From assembly GCA_036583965.1 (NCBI GenBank), contig JAZBQD010000001.1:22739569-22803568 (forward strand): a stretch of DNA of 64,000 nucleotides. Direction: 5' to 3'. This DNA comes from Prunella strophiata. Its lineage: Eukaryota > Chordata > Aves > Passeriformes > Prunellidae. The translations under genes and the position numbers were made by a program. Each line of letters opens with the position of its first letter. Positions within the stretch are counted from its first letter, which is position 1. A model generated the notes under the pieces. The model searched no databases. It was not told the DNA's origin and saw only the letters and a list, made by a program, of their open reading frames with translations. Positions 50,601 through 63,476 of the stretch are shown here, in pieces.

Positions 50601-53600
50601 AAAACTGCTAACCAACAAATGCATTTAAGGAAGCTGTTTTATTAAACAATATCCTGATTTGTTTTTCCCTTGGAGCTACGCTTTCTGTCTTCTCATTACT
50701 TGGGTTCCTTTTTCCCCCAAGAAGTGTCATCTCTCTACATTCTCCCCTGAACTGGGGAAAAGGTCCCTCTAGATTTTAAAACTGGAAGGGAATATCAAAT
50801 CATTTCATCCAACTTAAACCCAAGACAGAATCATTAATTCATGTGTTGTGTCAGATAACCTTTGTTTCCTAGAAGCAGCGCTACTGACAAAGGATATTGA
50901 CTTGAAGGCATCAGAACATTGAATTTATTTTTAATTTTCACCAGTAATTTTTTTTCCCTCTAGAAAACTAGACCCATGTTTTTAAACTTTGAAATTGCCT
51001 TTAGTTGCCAATTTAGGTTCCTGCTATGCTTTAAGTGATAGATTAGAGATGTCTTTCTCACTCATTAGGTCTCCACAAGGATTAATGCATGCATAAGTCA
51101 CATTTCAGTCTCTTGATAAATTAAACTGCAAGTTTCTTTGTGTTGTTTTTTTTTTTTAGTCCCTAAATGCTTTATGACAGATTTCTATCTCTAACCCCGA
51201 AATTTGTCCAGCATTTTCATATACTGAACTTTGTAACAAGATTTCTGTTGACTTCATGAACTTTCTGTTTGAGTGGCATAAAATAATAAATCTGCTACCC
51301 TCTTTTGTTCTCATTGACAGAGAAAACAATGTTCTCGGGTGCTCATATTCAGTTGTTTGTCCTCTAATCCAGGCACCTTCCTTGCATGCTCCTTCTCAAA
51401 CTCCTGGCTACCAGTCTGAATGTTTTGTTGTTGTCTGTTCTTGGAGCTCACCTAACACAGGAAAAATTACTTTCCTTTCAGAGCCCAGGTTATTAAACAC
51501 TTCCACAAAGATACTGTTCTCCCTTACTGGAAGTTAAGAGAATTAGCACAAGGTTTCCCAAGATTCTTCAAGGAAAGGGGAAGTGGGATGGACCCCAAAG
51601 GCATGGCTGGATAGGAGCACCCATGTCTCCTCACTCCTGCAAGCACAACAAGGACAATTCCTGCTGTGCCAGCTGACTGCCCTTCATTCCTCCCCACCTC
51701 TGACAAAGCCTCCCAGGCTTGTCCTGAGGTGCAAAATCAAAGCATGTTTCTATAATATATATCACAATCATACAGTGTGCAGTAGATCAACAGCAAAACA
51801 GGATCAACAGCCCTTATATGGTATCTAACTTTCAATTTGCAAAGCTTCTAGAGGCAACATTCATTTCCACCCTGCAAGAAACAAGTACTTGCTTCTTGCT
51901 GTACAGAGTGACTCAAGTCAGCACTGAAGAAAACAAAGATTACATAGAAAAAAAGAAGTTGGCAGTTCTGTTTGCTTTCTTGTTCAACATTGCCAAAACC
52001 AGATATACACAGTAAAATGTCTCTCTTGGTGCACAGGTCCCTACACAGAAACCATTTGTTTCTGCCTCAGAAAGATTTTTCCCATCTTCTGTGGCAAGGA
52101 AGTCACCCTTGAGTTTTCTCCTCTGTTACTTGAGTAGAACATTGCCAGCTAACAGAATACATTTCTATGTAGTCTGGTATCCTTACAACACAAGTGCAAG
52201 CTGCTTAATACATTAGCAATAATTGTCAAAGGCTTGAAGCCTCTCTGGGCAGCAGCAGGAGGTTTGCACACAGATTTTGTGCACTGCTAGAAATCCCTAT
52301 CAGTGTGTGTTACTGCCCACTCAGAAGACAGCCTGAAGAAGTGTCTCTCATACTCAAAACTCTGCCACCTTTTCTTTCCAACTAGCCTTTTAGTTCTTAG
52401 GAAAGTTGACTCTGAGAAAAGGAGCACAGACAGTCTTTCAGCCTGTCTAGACATTCTGGATGCTGAATGTTTAATATCCTAGTATGGCATAGTTGGACTG
52501 TAGCAGTAGAAAGTGATGAAGGCAGGAAAAACAATAGGCAGAACTTCTGGTTTAACAGGCATAAATGCACTGTGTCTGTAGCTGCTCTGAGCTGGTAGCC
52601 TGCAGGAGGCTAGGAAAAAATCCTCCTCTTTATGTCAAACACACTCTGTCTAGACAAATCAGAGCTTCACCTTTTTTGCATAGCCCTTGTCTCCCAGAAG
52701 TTGCTAGAAATAACTGTTAGACATCAAAATTTACACAAAAGGCACTCTCCAGCAAGTCAAAAATGAGAATCAGTAGCTGGTTGGTTTTGGATTCCTTGCA
52801 CAGAATATTAATGTAAGGACATAGTTCTTCCACATACTCTTTTTTCATCTTCTCTCACACATTTTGGAAAATAATCCATCAAGATACATGAAACCATGAA
52901 TTAAAAAAATCCTGAGAAAACTAAAGTGCAACCTAAAATTCAGGAACCTCAGCAGCTGATCTCTGGAGTACTTAGGACCACAAATTACACAAATGATGGA
53001 TGCTCCTCAGTTAAATGAGCACCAATTGTTGGCAGCTGAATTAAAAATAAAAAGTCACCTTTATGGTTTTGAGTGGCTTTAATGTTTATGGTTGACCCAC
53101 ACAAGTACTCAACTTTCACCATCCTTAGTATGGAACAAGTCTTGTAGCTTATGCAAATGCTGGAAGGAAGATATTAATACCTTCCTTCACTTTATTTCCC
53201 TGCATCACAACTGCAAGCACTACTAAATTTCTCTTGTATTAATTAGTCCAGTTATCAATTGGTTCAGCAGTTATCAAACATGCTTTCAGACCCCATTTTG
53301 TCTAAAGAAAGTTAACTTAAGCAACACAAGTGTTAAATTGCTGGGTTGTAACTTAGAGGGCTCAAAGCAGTTCATGATGTAAGAAAATTGGAGTCAATGC
53401 AAGGCTCTGAGGTGGTGCTTATTGCAACCATTTCCTTGAACTTGCATTTCATCTTTCCATTGACATTAATTGCAAACAAGAAAGACAGTGGATTTGCATT
53501 ACATTTGGGCATATGAGAGTCACAAATTACAGATTTAATAAGAGTCATTTAAGGCCTCCTCCTGGAAAGGGAACATCTCTCCCCAGCCTAGCCATGCAGG

Positions 53601-55079
53601 CTGGCTCACCACCTGCCTTGGACCTTGACCTTTCTGAATTATGGCAATGCTGTGTGCAGTCAAGTCTGCTTCAGGTAAATAACCACTGGGATTACAGAGC
53701 CATCAGACATGGCTTGATGGCCTTTTCTGAAGTCCATGTTAATGAAGTGCTTTTAAATACAGACCAGACCATGCTGGGGAATACTCTGTATAATATATTC
53801 TCATTATGATTACAATCGCAACTTGAGGTTTGTAATTTGGGGTCATCTTTTTCAGATATGGTCAAATAATGAATATTTACAGGTAGCTGCTGCTGCAACT
53901 TAGTAATACCAAAACTAAGTTCTGGGAACATAATTTTGATTAAAAGTGAAAAGATGAAAGGGAGGGGGCAATAGAGGACCAAGAGAAGCTATATCTTCAG
54001 TTACTTGAATTTCACCTTTAATTTACTTTTAGTTACTTTAATTTTGCCTCACTTAAGCTACTTCTAATCTTTAAGCTAAGAAGTATTTTGGTGTCATACT
54101 CTGAAAGTAGGATCAATATCTAAACATTGAAAGGGTGGCACAGTACTCCTGCTGAGACCCAGTAGGTTCTTGGTTTTGGACTCAAAAGCAAGAGCAAGTC
54201 CATCTTCAGACCAGTCACTGAAAGGAGGCAGGTCTTCTGCAGACCTGTACAGTGTGTTCATAGTTCATGGAACACCTGCATGTACCTTACTAAAATTTCT
54301 TCAGCAGATCTTGTATTATGAGCATTTTTTAATATTAAAAATCTGCACATTTATAAAGCAGATTGTTCCTTTGGATTCCTGCCTATCATCCTACAAAGTA
54401 GTATGGGACGGGACCAGATAAGTCCCTGTATAGATAAAAATTCAAAAATACTAATTTCTGAGTAGAAGCTTCATGTTCAAAAGTCATATGCAGCAGAAAA
54501 ATATTGATACAAAATGTGATTGAGCATCAGTTACCCTGGGAACAACAGCAATGCAGATACCTGCAACTACTGAGGACTATGCACATTTCTCCACTAATCC
54601 TTCCAAAATTATTTTTCCTAATTCAAGTCATGTTTTCTTTCAGCTACAGAGCACATGCTTTTCTAAGTTTTACCTGCAATTGGGACTTACCTCAGTGAGA
54701 AAAACATCTCCCTGGTTTGTACACTAGCGTAACTGGTGCTTGCATTCAGAGAGTTTATTTACTGAAGACAAACATTTTCTGTTGGCTGAACTTCAGCCAG
54801 CTGGGCAAGAAGAACCAACTTCTGCTTCTACCTTTTCCAGTAGGCACCACAGGAGCAACAGCAAGGATACAAATGTAGAAAGCAGGTTCCAGCACTTCTG
54901 GGTAGGAATCTGTGGAAAGTAACTTAGGGAGAAGGAGGATGGAAAATTGGATCTCTTTGGTGCCACAAAATCAATAACAAATGTGTAATACATGGTACTA
55001 ATCAGAGTGTTATTTATACAAATAGCTGGAATTTATACAAATACCACCATTTATATAAGTGGCTGCTGGAATCTTTTTT
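44641..55079. other. REEP3-JMJD1C intergenic region, proximal part
   Basis: GC content decays from the REEP3 island over 44641-45250, then the sequence is AT-rich. No exon, RNA gene or complete mobile element was recognised. Short open frames, including a 63-codon frame at 48526-48717, have no supporting signals. Confidence 0.65.
48203..48216 (+). repeat. Run of 14 T's
   Basis: A simple homopolymer in the intergenic region between REEP3 and JMJD1C. Confidence 0.95.
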
Positions 55080-55365
55080 CAAAGACAAAATAGAGGAGTC
55101 CTCCTTTTCACAGTGGTGCCCAGGGAAAGGGCAAGAGGCAATGAGCACAAGCTGAAATACAGGAAATTCCATTTGAACTTAAGAAAATACTTTTTCCACT
55201 ATGATAAATTGCCCAGAGAGACTCAAGTCTCCAGCCTTGAAGAAATATTTAAAGCTTAGCTGGACATGGCCCTGAGGAGCCTGCTGTTGGTAGCCCTGCT
55301 CTGAGCAGGGAGGGGTCAGACAATGTCCAGAGGTTCCTTCCAGCCTCAGCTAGTTCATGACTCCA
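55080..55365 (+). mobile_element. CR1 LINE fragment, sense, degenerate
   Basis: The order GTGGTGCCCAGGGAAAGGGC, AGCTGAAATACAGGAAATTCC, TTGCCCAGAGAG, TGGAGTCTCC-like sequence, then GGTTCCTTCCAGCCTCAGCT and TTCATGACTCC matches the CR1 3' untranslated region in sense orientation. A segment between the AAATACTTTTTCCAC and TTGCCCAGAGAG blocks is shortened. A 66-codon open frame across it is not a gene. Confidence 0.8.
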
Positions 55366-56659
55366 AGACAACCTTCTCATTCAATTAAATGACACAGCAA
55401 CAGCCAAACACAATTGACTGCTCTTAAATCCAAGAAGATATGCAAGTCCCTTCTCATCTCTAGGCTTATGTAGGTTTTTGCCTTTTCAGATTGTCATTAT
55501 AAGATGTAATGTTTCATTACAGTTCTTGCAGTAAGGGCAGACTTAAATCAATTCCCTTTATAGGGTCAATTTTGAATGTCGCCTGAACAAATGTGACAGA
55601 CAGACCCTGGAACACTTCTAATGAGAACAGGAAATGAATCAAAGAAGTTACTGGCTGAGCAGAAAATTTGTGATAGCTTTAATTGGGATAACAGTGCCAG
55701 GAAAAACACAAAAGTACCACTGCTTGATCAGCACAGAATCAGTAACATAATTTGTTTACACCCTGTGCCAGACAACATTATGAAATACTAAGACCTAACC
55801 CTTACCAAAGAGGTAAATATTGTTAAATAATAGCTATTACTGAGTTGCAGAACACAGTTAACACTAATTTGTTATCCTTTCCTGACACAGAAACTCAACA
55901 AGACAGGCAGCTGGAGTACGGGAAAGAAACCTGTGTGTCAGTTGTAAGCCAATTGGCAGACAATTTGCTGGCAGGAGGAAAGAACTAGTATGGCATAAAA
56001 ATATTCATCAGACAAGTTTGTTAAAGAGTGCTTACCATGTGAGAAGCACTGTTACTGTTTTAGACAAGCCTGGCAAACAATTATATTTGGTGAGATAAAG
56101 ATATAGGGGAAATACTACAATTGCATTAAGAAAATGCAAAGGAATTTGGATAGCAGAGTAGTGAGGCTGAGAAAAGATATTACAGAAATTTCAAAAAGAA
56201 AAAGTAACTGTTTTTTTTCCCTAAACCATTAAGAGCTTTTCTTTCTACCTCAGTTTCAGAAAGGCCCAACCATCTTCCTGTTAATATTTTTTCTTCCCCA
56301 GACAAGCATAAGGAACATTGTCATGTTCCCCATCTAGTACACACACTAATGATAGCTGAAATCAGCTGTTTCTTACCTCAGCTTTGGACCTTTTCTAAAC
56401 CCCAAAGCCTCCCATTTGCTTTTTACTGTGCATATTGTAGAGCAGCACTGTAAACCATTTCCTTACCATAACATCACCTGTTTTAGTTATGTCAGGACAA
56501 GCAACACCAACATCTAAGTAACTTCAATCCAAAGCTGCTGTTAACAGGAGCCTCTGCTTTTGAAGATAGCACTACCCCAACACAAATCAGAGAAAATCAA
56601 ATAGAGGTTCAGAAGGCAGGAAGCCTCCTACACTGCAGCACCAGTACAGCTCTTAATAG

Positions 56660-56679
56660 TTTTTTTTTTTTTTTTTTTT
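56660..56679 (+). repeat. Run of 20 T's
   Basis: An uninterrupted T homopolymer. Read on the minus strand it is A20, but no poly(A) signal or recognisable retrocopy precedes it. Confidence 0.95.
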
Positions 56680-57479
56680 GAAAATATATTATAAGCTTTA
56701 AGATAAACATTAAGAAATTTATGTACAGAATACTAATAAGATTATAGAACTTCTGTTCCAAGTACTTCAATGCACTATGTGTGGAGTGCTAGGAAGACCT
56801 TTAACAACTCAGGAGGCAGAAAACTCTAGCCAGATATAGTTGTACATTTCCCCTTTATCTTCACTACACAATATCCTAGTGATCTCCAGTGAGGATAAGA
56901 ACTCAACCCACCTCCCAGTTAATTCAAAGAAAATCTGTAAGTTTATTTCAGTGTTGAATATATCCTGCTCTTTTTATCAGTAATAGTACCTACTCATAAA
57001 ATGATCTACTTAAACACCTTTCATCCAACACAGAAATTCCTCTGCAATACTCTGGGAAACTTTAGTACATCTTAAAACTGAGACAGAAGTCTGACATAGA
57101 AGCAATAACTGCCTTCACATGGCTGTTTGTGTTTTCAGGGATTTTCTTTTTAGTGTTACCCACCTGCTAACCTTCAAAAGCCACTAATTGTAAAAAACAC
57201 AGAGATAGCAACAACCAAGCACTTAACATTAGGTAAAAATACACACCAGATAACCCACAAAGCTGATACTCCAGGAGCCCATATGAGAGAAGCCTACATT
57301 TCCTCTACACTCAGCTATCTTTCTAGTTAATGCTGCCCCAACATCACTTACTGACTGGCCTTTATAAAGCTTAGGTGTGAGTGGGGAAGAAGCACCACTG
57401 GAAGCAAAGGTTCATGGGAAGGTGATTAATTAATTTTAAGGGTGATTGGTTTCAAGTTTTATGTGTGAATGGTTGACAG

Positions 57480-57665
57480 GAGAAAGGAGCATTGTAGCTG
57501 GGAGCAGCCTAAGGTAAGCTAGGCCCTTTCAGGAGGACCATCAGCAGTGCTGAGGCTGCTCAGGCTCTGAGTAAGCTTGATCTCTTCTGGTGTTTTGTTC
57601 TGTAGGTGGATCCCCTCAACTAAATAAAAATTTGTTCTCAGTTCTTGTTCTGTCTTCTGGGCATT
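57480..57665 (+). promoter_or_regulatory. Isolated poly(A)-signal cassette, possibly an LTR remnant or lncRNA 3' end
   Basis: AATAAA at 57623-57628 is followed immediately by a U/GU-rich stretch (57631-57660, TTTGTTCTCAGTTCTTGTTC and on), the textbook layout of a cleavage/polyadenylation site. A TTTTGTTCTGTAG acceptor-like sequence lies just before it. No coding gene ends here. It could be the R/U5 end of an LTR or the end of an unannotated non-coding transcript. Confidence 0.35.
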
Positions 57666-60600
57666 ACAGTGTAGGTTGTGGGAGAGCTGTTATGGGCTGA
57701 CTGATATACCTAAAGCTCAGTCTGATTCTTGAGAAGTACCAAGCCTCAGGGTAACATCAGCAGCAAGATGAAAAGCAGGAAAGAAACTTGAGTAGAAATC
57801 TAACATTGCTAGAATGGCCACAAAAATGTTACACCACTGCTGCTGTGCATCATCCTTGCTCTTAATGCTTGCACCTGGGTTGAGTGACTAGTAGAAATGG
57901 CATCTTCCATCTGTGCCTTGAAGAAACTGAGAGCATTTTCCTCCAAACAAATTCAAATAAGTTGTTTTAGATGGAGACATTATCTGATAAGGCCAAAGCA
58001 GGGCCATGCAGTTTCACCTTAGGAATTAAGTCCTCAAGTATTCAAGGAAAGGTGGAGAATGAGAACCTTGTTATCTCTATTCCTCCACCCCCTGCATTTT
58101 ACCTCTACAGGGTGTAAACCCATCAGTAGGGGGAGGGACGGTTTGGTACCGAGGTCTAGTGCTGGTCTAACGATGCTTTACCCTCAGGCTGCATTTAAAC
58201 ACTGCAGAAAGCAGTGGCAGCTGTTGAAGGTGGTGCCATCCCCAGCAGGAGGGAGACAGCCAACCCCAGGGCAGGGTCAAGGGGTGAGCACATCTCAGCA
58301 GCTCCAGGTCTCTGCAGAGCCTGACCCTGCAACCTCATCGGGCTCAGCTGGCCAGCTGTGTATTTAAAGCAGATGTGGGGTACCCAGGAGTTCTGGTTGC
58401 TGACTCAAGTGTAAGGCAGTGGTTAAGGGTGGCAGGAAATGGGGGCCAGGGGTTGTACAGGGATAGGTTGATATCTTAAGATGTCAGCAAACTTCTGAGG
58501 AAGAGAATGTATTGAAGGCTACGTTCATTCCAATTGTTCAACCTTTTTTGGGTGCTATCTTGTATTATTTTCCACCTTGAGCCAGATCTTTTAAGCTCTC
58601 AGTGAGTTATAATACACACAAGGATAGCCCAGCTACCTAGGCAGAAAGCATAATGAGCAGAATGGCTCTTGCAGTCATGTTGAAAACAAAAATGTTTTAA
58701 TAAAAGGCAAAATAACAAAGAAAAAACTGATCTAGGTGCAAGCAAGACTTATACCTAGTAAAACACCTTACAAAAGCGATTAATTTCTTTGTTCACTTAC
58801 TTTTCTAGTAAATTGCCCAGACTTCTTGGCTCCTATCCAATTAGCTGTCCTTAAATTTAAGGTGAAGTCTCCTTTGTCTTATAAGGTGTCCCCTTTACTA
58901 AGTAGTGAGAGAAACTTCTGAGCTTTTTCCTTTTTGAAGAGACAAAGGACAATTTTATTGCTTTGCCAATAAGGGGCACATTCCTACAGTATCTCATTAG
59001 CTGGAACAGAAGGAAATGTTGGAATTGGAATATGCTGTATTCATCTGTTCTAGGCTATAAATTGACTGAAACATCACATGGAGGCTCAGTAGTGCTCCTT
59101 GCTGTTGTCAGCATTGATGGAGTGGCACCCTGTGAACGACAATGTTTTCTTTTGCAGATATGGAGTGATTCACAAATGCAGTAAACTTAAAGCTTCCTTC
59201 TCTGTGGGCTGCAGCAGCAGCCAGGATGGTATTAAAGAAGTCCTGAGGATGATAGCTGGACACAGTGGGGTGCTCTACTCACCTACAGAGTAAATATAGC
59301 AGTAAATTTTGCAGCCTTTGTACAACTGTGAAAACCAAGACACAAGAAAATATTAGGAGTGGTCTGTTGACAGACCCAGATGGAGAGTGACTGTAGACAA
59401 CTGGAGATGCAATAGATCACCTATGCAGGATGTTAGTGGTAGAGCTGGGGAGGTAATGCCACAAACCACAACTTTTACTCTCTTGCAGTTTTGTACCTCC
59501 AGGTGTTCAATGTTTGCATCTACATTAAATAGCTGTCTTTAAAGAATCATACTTTCCCACTGATTCCATGTCCCATTCAGTGTTCAAGGACTGCCTCACC
59601 ACTCAAATAATTGTGCTTTCAAGGAGGATTTGTTAAGAAAAGCCCATGGACTGGGCCTTCTCTGTAGAAGACACTTGGAAATCAAAAGTTGGCTTTGTAT
59701 CAGAAATAACTGATGATTGATGAAGAATTTGTTTGGTCTTGACTATGAATTTTAAAGTTAGAAAACTCTTAAACCAACCTGTTAAATGTAGATTCTTAAT
59801 TTTCTGCTGCTGAACCCTGGAAAACATTGAATACGGTTTTCCAAATTTCCAAGGAATTATGAATTCAGAGCAAACTGATGCTATGTCCTAAGGAAAGGTA
59901 AGATAGGATCTAGAAGTATATAGCACATATTTTACAAAGAATTAGTTCAATATTAATTCTGCTTAAGAGTTGTGACAGTGACAAGTTATTTTGTCTTTCT
60001 CTTCTCAATTTTCCTTCCTGTAAAATGGAAATAATAATTTCTAAATATGGCATTTATCTGTGTAGGAGAAGGTGCAATTACTACTAGTACAGGCTGTGCT
60101 GCATTTCAATCTGGAAGTTAGAAAAAGCTCTCAGTAAATATCTTGATTTTGCACCTAACCAATGTGTATACTTTCAGGGACTAAGAGGTGAGTTTGTGCA
60201 CAGACAATTTCCCAAGAGAAGTGTCCTTCCCTGGGGCTCAGCCTAGAGCTCTTTTGCTTTATTTTTTTGTGGACTTCTCCAGCCTGAAGGTTCTATTTTG
60301 TTGTTGCCTGTAGGAATCTGGCTCTGAGTGTTGCTCCTGCACTCCAAGAGGATGATTCCTCTGGTCTTTTCAGAGTAATCTACAAGAAAAGGCTTCCTTA
60401 TGCCACTTTTTTCAGAAGATGCATCAATTCATAACATCCCTAATCCTTTAAATCCTGTGAATTTCAGTGCTTTGACTTTTCAGTTCAAATATTTCTTAAT
60501 ATTTATGAAACAAATAAGAGAGGTGTTGCTTTGAAAGGGGAGTTAATGTATTGGTTTGATGCTTGCAAAGGCTTCTGAAAAAGGAAGAAATCCTCCTGGA

Positions 60601-61777
60601 GTGTGATAGGGCACAGAGTATTTAAGCATTTAGTGTCTAAGCTATTTTCAGGCCTTGAGCCACAGCACCATGACTTTATTTTGTTGAAGACAGAGGTTCT
60701 GAGTTGATTTATAGTTGATTTATCCATATCCTGAGCATTTAGTGCTCTCCCAATTTCTTCACAGAGAAACAAGGAGAGAAGGAAGCAGCAGAGAAGAAAT
60801 GGATAAGTGAAGAGATGCCAAGAAAATAAGTTGCTGGAGGTGGAAAATGTCTAGCAACCTGTAGATCTCTGTATGCTGATCCACCTGAACATAGTAATTT
60901 TGACCTTCCTGAAGCACCTATGAGTTAAAAAAGCTGCTCCAAGATGAAGAAAGTGAAAGACAGAAGAGCTGAGGTGTGGGTTGCTGGGGAGTCAATAGTC
61001 AAGGCTGTCTCCTTGAGCTGTCTCCTCCTGGTCCAGCTCAGTGGTGTTGTGGGGAGCAGGGCAACACCTGGCATCTGGGAACTGACAGCTCAGCATGGGA
61101 ATTGCCACCTAATTATTTATGTTACTTGATCTTACTGATATTTTCAGGTGATTAACAACTATAAAATCGGTTCTGCATTGAACAATAGCCTTCAGTGAAT
61201 TCTAATCTATACTAAAACATAATTCTAGTGTCAGTGCCTTGAAATGAATTTTTGGAACAAATTAAAAATATTTGGTTCCTAATAGTTTGTTATTCTGTGA
61301 TAAATTCACAAGTTCAGTCTATTAGAATCATGTAAATTGGCTTTTTTTGGGTATATTTTATGTTTTATTGCACATTAATGTCATTTAGCTGTAGAGTTCA
61401 ATAATATCTCAGATTACTCTTTGGTTAAACAAGAGGGAATGAATACAAGAACTTTGATATGATTAATATTTATTTAGTCAGTTTTGTAACTTCTCCTTAT
61501 AGCCTTTATGGATAAGTGCCCAGTACTTACATAATTTTTGTTCTTTCTGCAAGACTGCAGTATACTTCTGTTGGTTGTAGCATTACCTTGGAACGTGAAT
61601 GAAGATCTCATTTAGCTCAAATGCACTATGGTTGTGCTTCTGCAGCTTCTAAAGAGCACACCTCAATCCATTCCAGCCTGGGATGCCAGGCATCTATAGG
61701 TTCCAGTATAAATGTTATGTCTTGTAAATTATTCTAATCCTGTGAACAAACTTGTCATGGTGAATGATGAATTGATT

Positions 61778-61801
61778 TCTTTTTTTTTGTTTGTTTGTTT
61801 T
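61778..61801 (+). repeat. T-run followed by (TTTG)n
   Basis: A short T homopolymer grading into three GTTT units in the intergenic region. Confidence 0.9.
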
Positions 61802-62500
61802 CTGTTAATTAACTTCTCTTGTACCAGAAGCTATTTGTTCCACTAAAATATACAGGAATGTGGGAAGTTGGCAATCTTGATTTATGGCTTTTGCCTCATA
61901 ATCTATTTTTCAAAAATGCACTATTCAAATTTGCCTTTAGTGCTAGATGAGAGATCATTAACCTGCTCTCTTGAGAGCAAGCATACCAGTAAAGGCAGGC
62001 AGAAGTTCAGGAAAGCTACACCTCCAGATAACGTGAAGGAAAAACTCTTCAAATGCAAACAAGGCATTACCACAGCATGACTACGGGAGCCATGGAAAGA
62101 AAAACAAACCCATAGCAGCTGCTACAGAACGTGGCTGCATGGCTCCTCAGGTGCTGCAGCCCAAGCTCTCAGCTGAAGCCCCCGTAAGGCTCTGAGCTGA
62201 CTTCTTGGATAGCACTGTTTGCTGACATCCAACAGAATTCAACAGTGTCTTCTAGGGTTGAAGTGTTCTGAGGGTTTAAACTGGCATTACATTCCCAGGG
62301 AGTTCTGTAGTCTTTGCAGTGGGGAAAGGTGGATGGATTGCATGGGTGTCTTTGTGGGACTCCCCAACAAACTGATTTCAGGGGAGAAGTTGCTGCAGAT
62401 GGGAGACCTGGTCCTGGCTCTCCCAAACCCTGGAGGGCTGGGACATCAGCATGCTGGTGCCTGGCTCTTGCCAGGGGATACCCTTGCCAGCCTGGGCTCT

Positions 62501-62830
62501 CACAGAATCACAGAATGGGTCAGGCTTGCAGGGACCACAGGGGAGCACCTGGTCCAACCTCCCTGCTTAGCAGGGTTGACCTAGACGACATGGCACAGGG
62601 TTGTGTCCTTACAGTTCTAGAGTATCCCCAGAGAGGCAGACTGCACCCTCTCTGGACAATCTCTTCCAGTGTCACTGGCACGGTGAAGAAGTTCTTTCTC
62701 TTCTGGTGGAACTTCCAGTGCATCACAGCAACACCTTGCCTGTTGCTTCGTGTCCTATTGCCTGGTGCCGCCGGGAAGAGCCTGGTCCCTCCTGGTACCC
62801 TGCCTTAGCACATCCATGTACACTAATGAG
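62501..62830 (-). mobile_element. CR1 LINE fragment, antisense, abutting the JMJD1C CpG island
   Basis: CACAGAATCACAGAATGGGT, then ACCTGGTCCAACCTCCCTGC, CTCTGGACAATCTCTTCCAG and GTGAAGAAGTTCTTTCTCTT match a reversed CR1 3' region. It ends within about 50 bp of where CpG density rises for the JMJD1C promoter. Open frames reading through it into the island are composite artefacts. Confidence 0.85.
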
Positions 62831-62859
62831 CTCTCGGAGTGGTGCGCCTTAAGTAGGGT

Positions 62860-63476
62860 GTGGGCGAGCCCTCGGAGGAGGGACAGCCGCTTCTTGCACC
62901 GACGGGAAGTACCCCGGAGAGGCCGTGCCCGAGCTACCGCCGTGGCACCGGGGGCAGGGAGCGGGGACCCCGCCAGCGTCAGATCACCGCGGGGCTGCTC
63001 CCGGGGGGCGCCGGGGCGCCAGGTGAGGGCCGTGCTGCCGCGGCCGGGGCCGGCCAGGGGGGGACGGGACGAGCCCCCGCGGGGTCCCGGGGCCACCCCA
63101 GCGGCCGCGGACTCTTTGCCGCGCCGGCCGCTAGCCCCGCGCTGCCTGGCGGAGGGAGACGTCGCGCGGCGTCGGTCTCCATGGCAGTGGGGCTGCGTGG
63201 GCGGAGTGGTCGGGGCCGCAGCGCGGCGGGCGGGCGCGCGCGGGAGAGAGGGAGGGAGGGAGGAGGTGAGGGAGGGAGCGCGCACCCCCGGCCCGCCCCC
63301 GCCCCTCGCTCGCTGTTTGTGTCGGGCTGTGGCGGCGGCGGCGCGGCCGAGGGGCTCCGACCCTCCCGCCGCTGCGAGCCCGAGAGCCCCGCGCCCGTCC
63401 CCGCCCCACGCCCGCCATGCGCGGCCCCTAGAGCAGCGGGCTCGGCGGCTGGTGCGGTGCCTGCGCGGCGGCGGCC
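62860..63476 (+). promoter_or_regulatory. JMJD1C: JMJD1C CpG-island promoter and 5'UTR
   Basis: Very CpG-dense sequence runs from about 62860 past exon 1 to about 63930. It contains a purine-rich GGGA-repeat block (63242-63278, a G-quadruplex candidate), a (CGG)n tract at about 63330-63342 and no obvious TATA box, as expected for a CpG-island promoter. The exact transcription start is not visible. Long open frames here on both strands reflect high GC content, not genes. Confidence 0.8.
63417..63431 (+). other. Short upstream ORF in the JMJD1C leader
   Basis: ATG CGC GGC CCC TAG (Met-Arg-Gly-Pro-stop) ends 45 nt before the JMJD1C start codon. If transcription starts upstream of 63417, as is likely, this mini-uORF is in the mRNA leader and could reduce or modulate initiation at the main ATG. 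Confidence 0.55.

Larger units (their letters stand above)
55366..62500. other. REEP3-JMJD1C intergenic region, distal part
   Basis: This part is mostly AT-rich and contains the T20 run, the poly(A)-type cassette at 57.6 kb and the (TTTG)n tract. A somewhat GC-richer stretch at 58100-58450 has an open frame of about 100 codons with no recognisable domain. No gene can be supported. Confidence 0.65.

Noticed and set aside
56660..56679. T20 run considered as the poly(A) tail of a minus-strand retrocopy
   Set aside because: No poly(A) signal and no recognisable gene or SINE sequence adjoin it.
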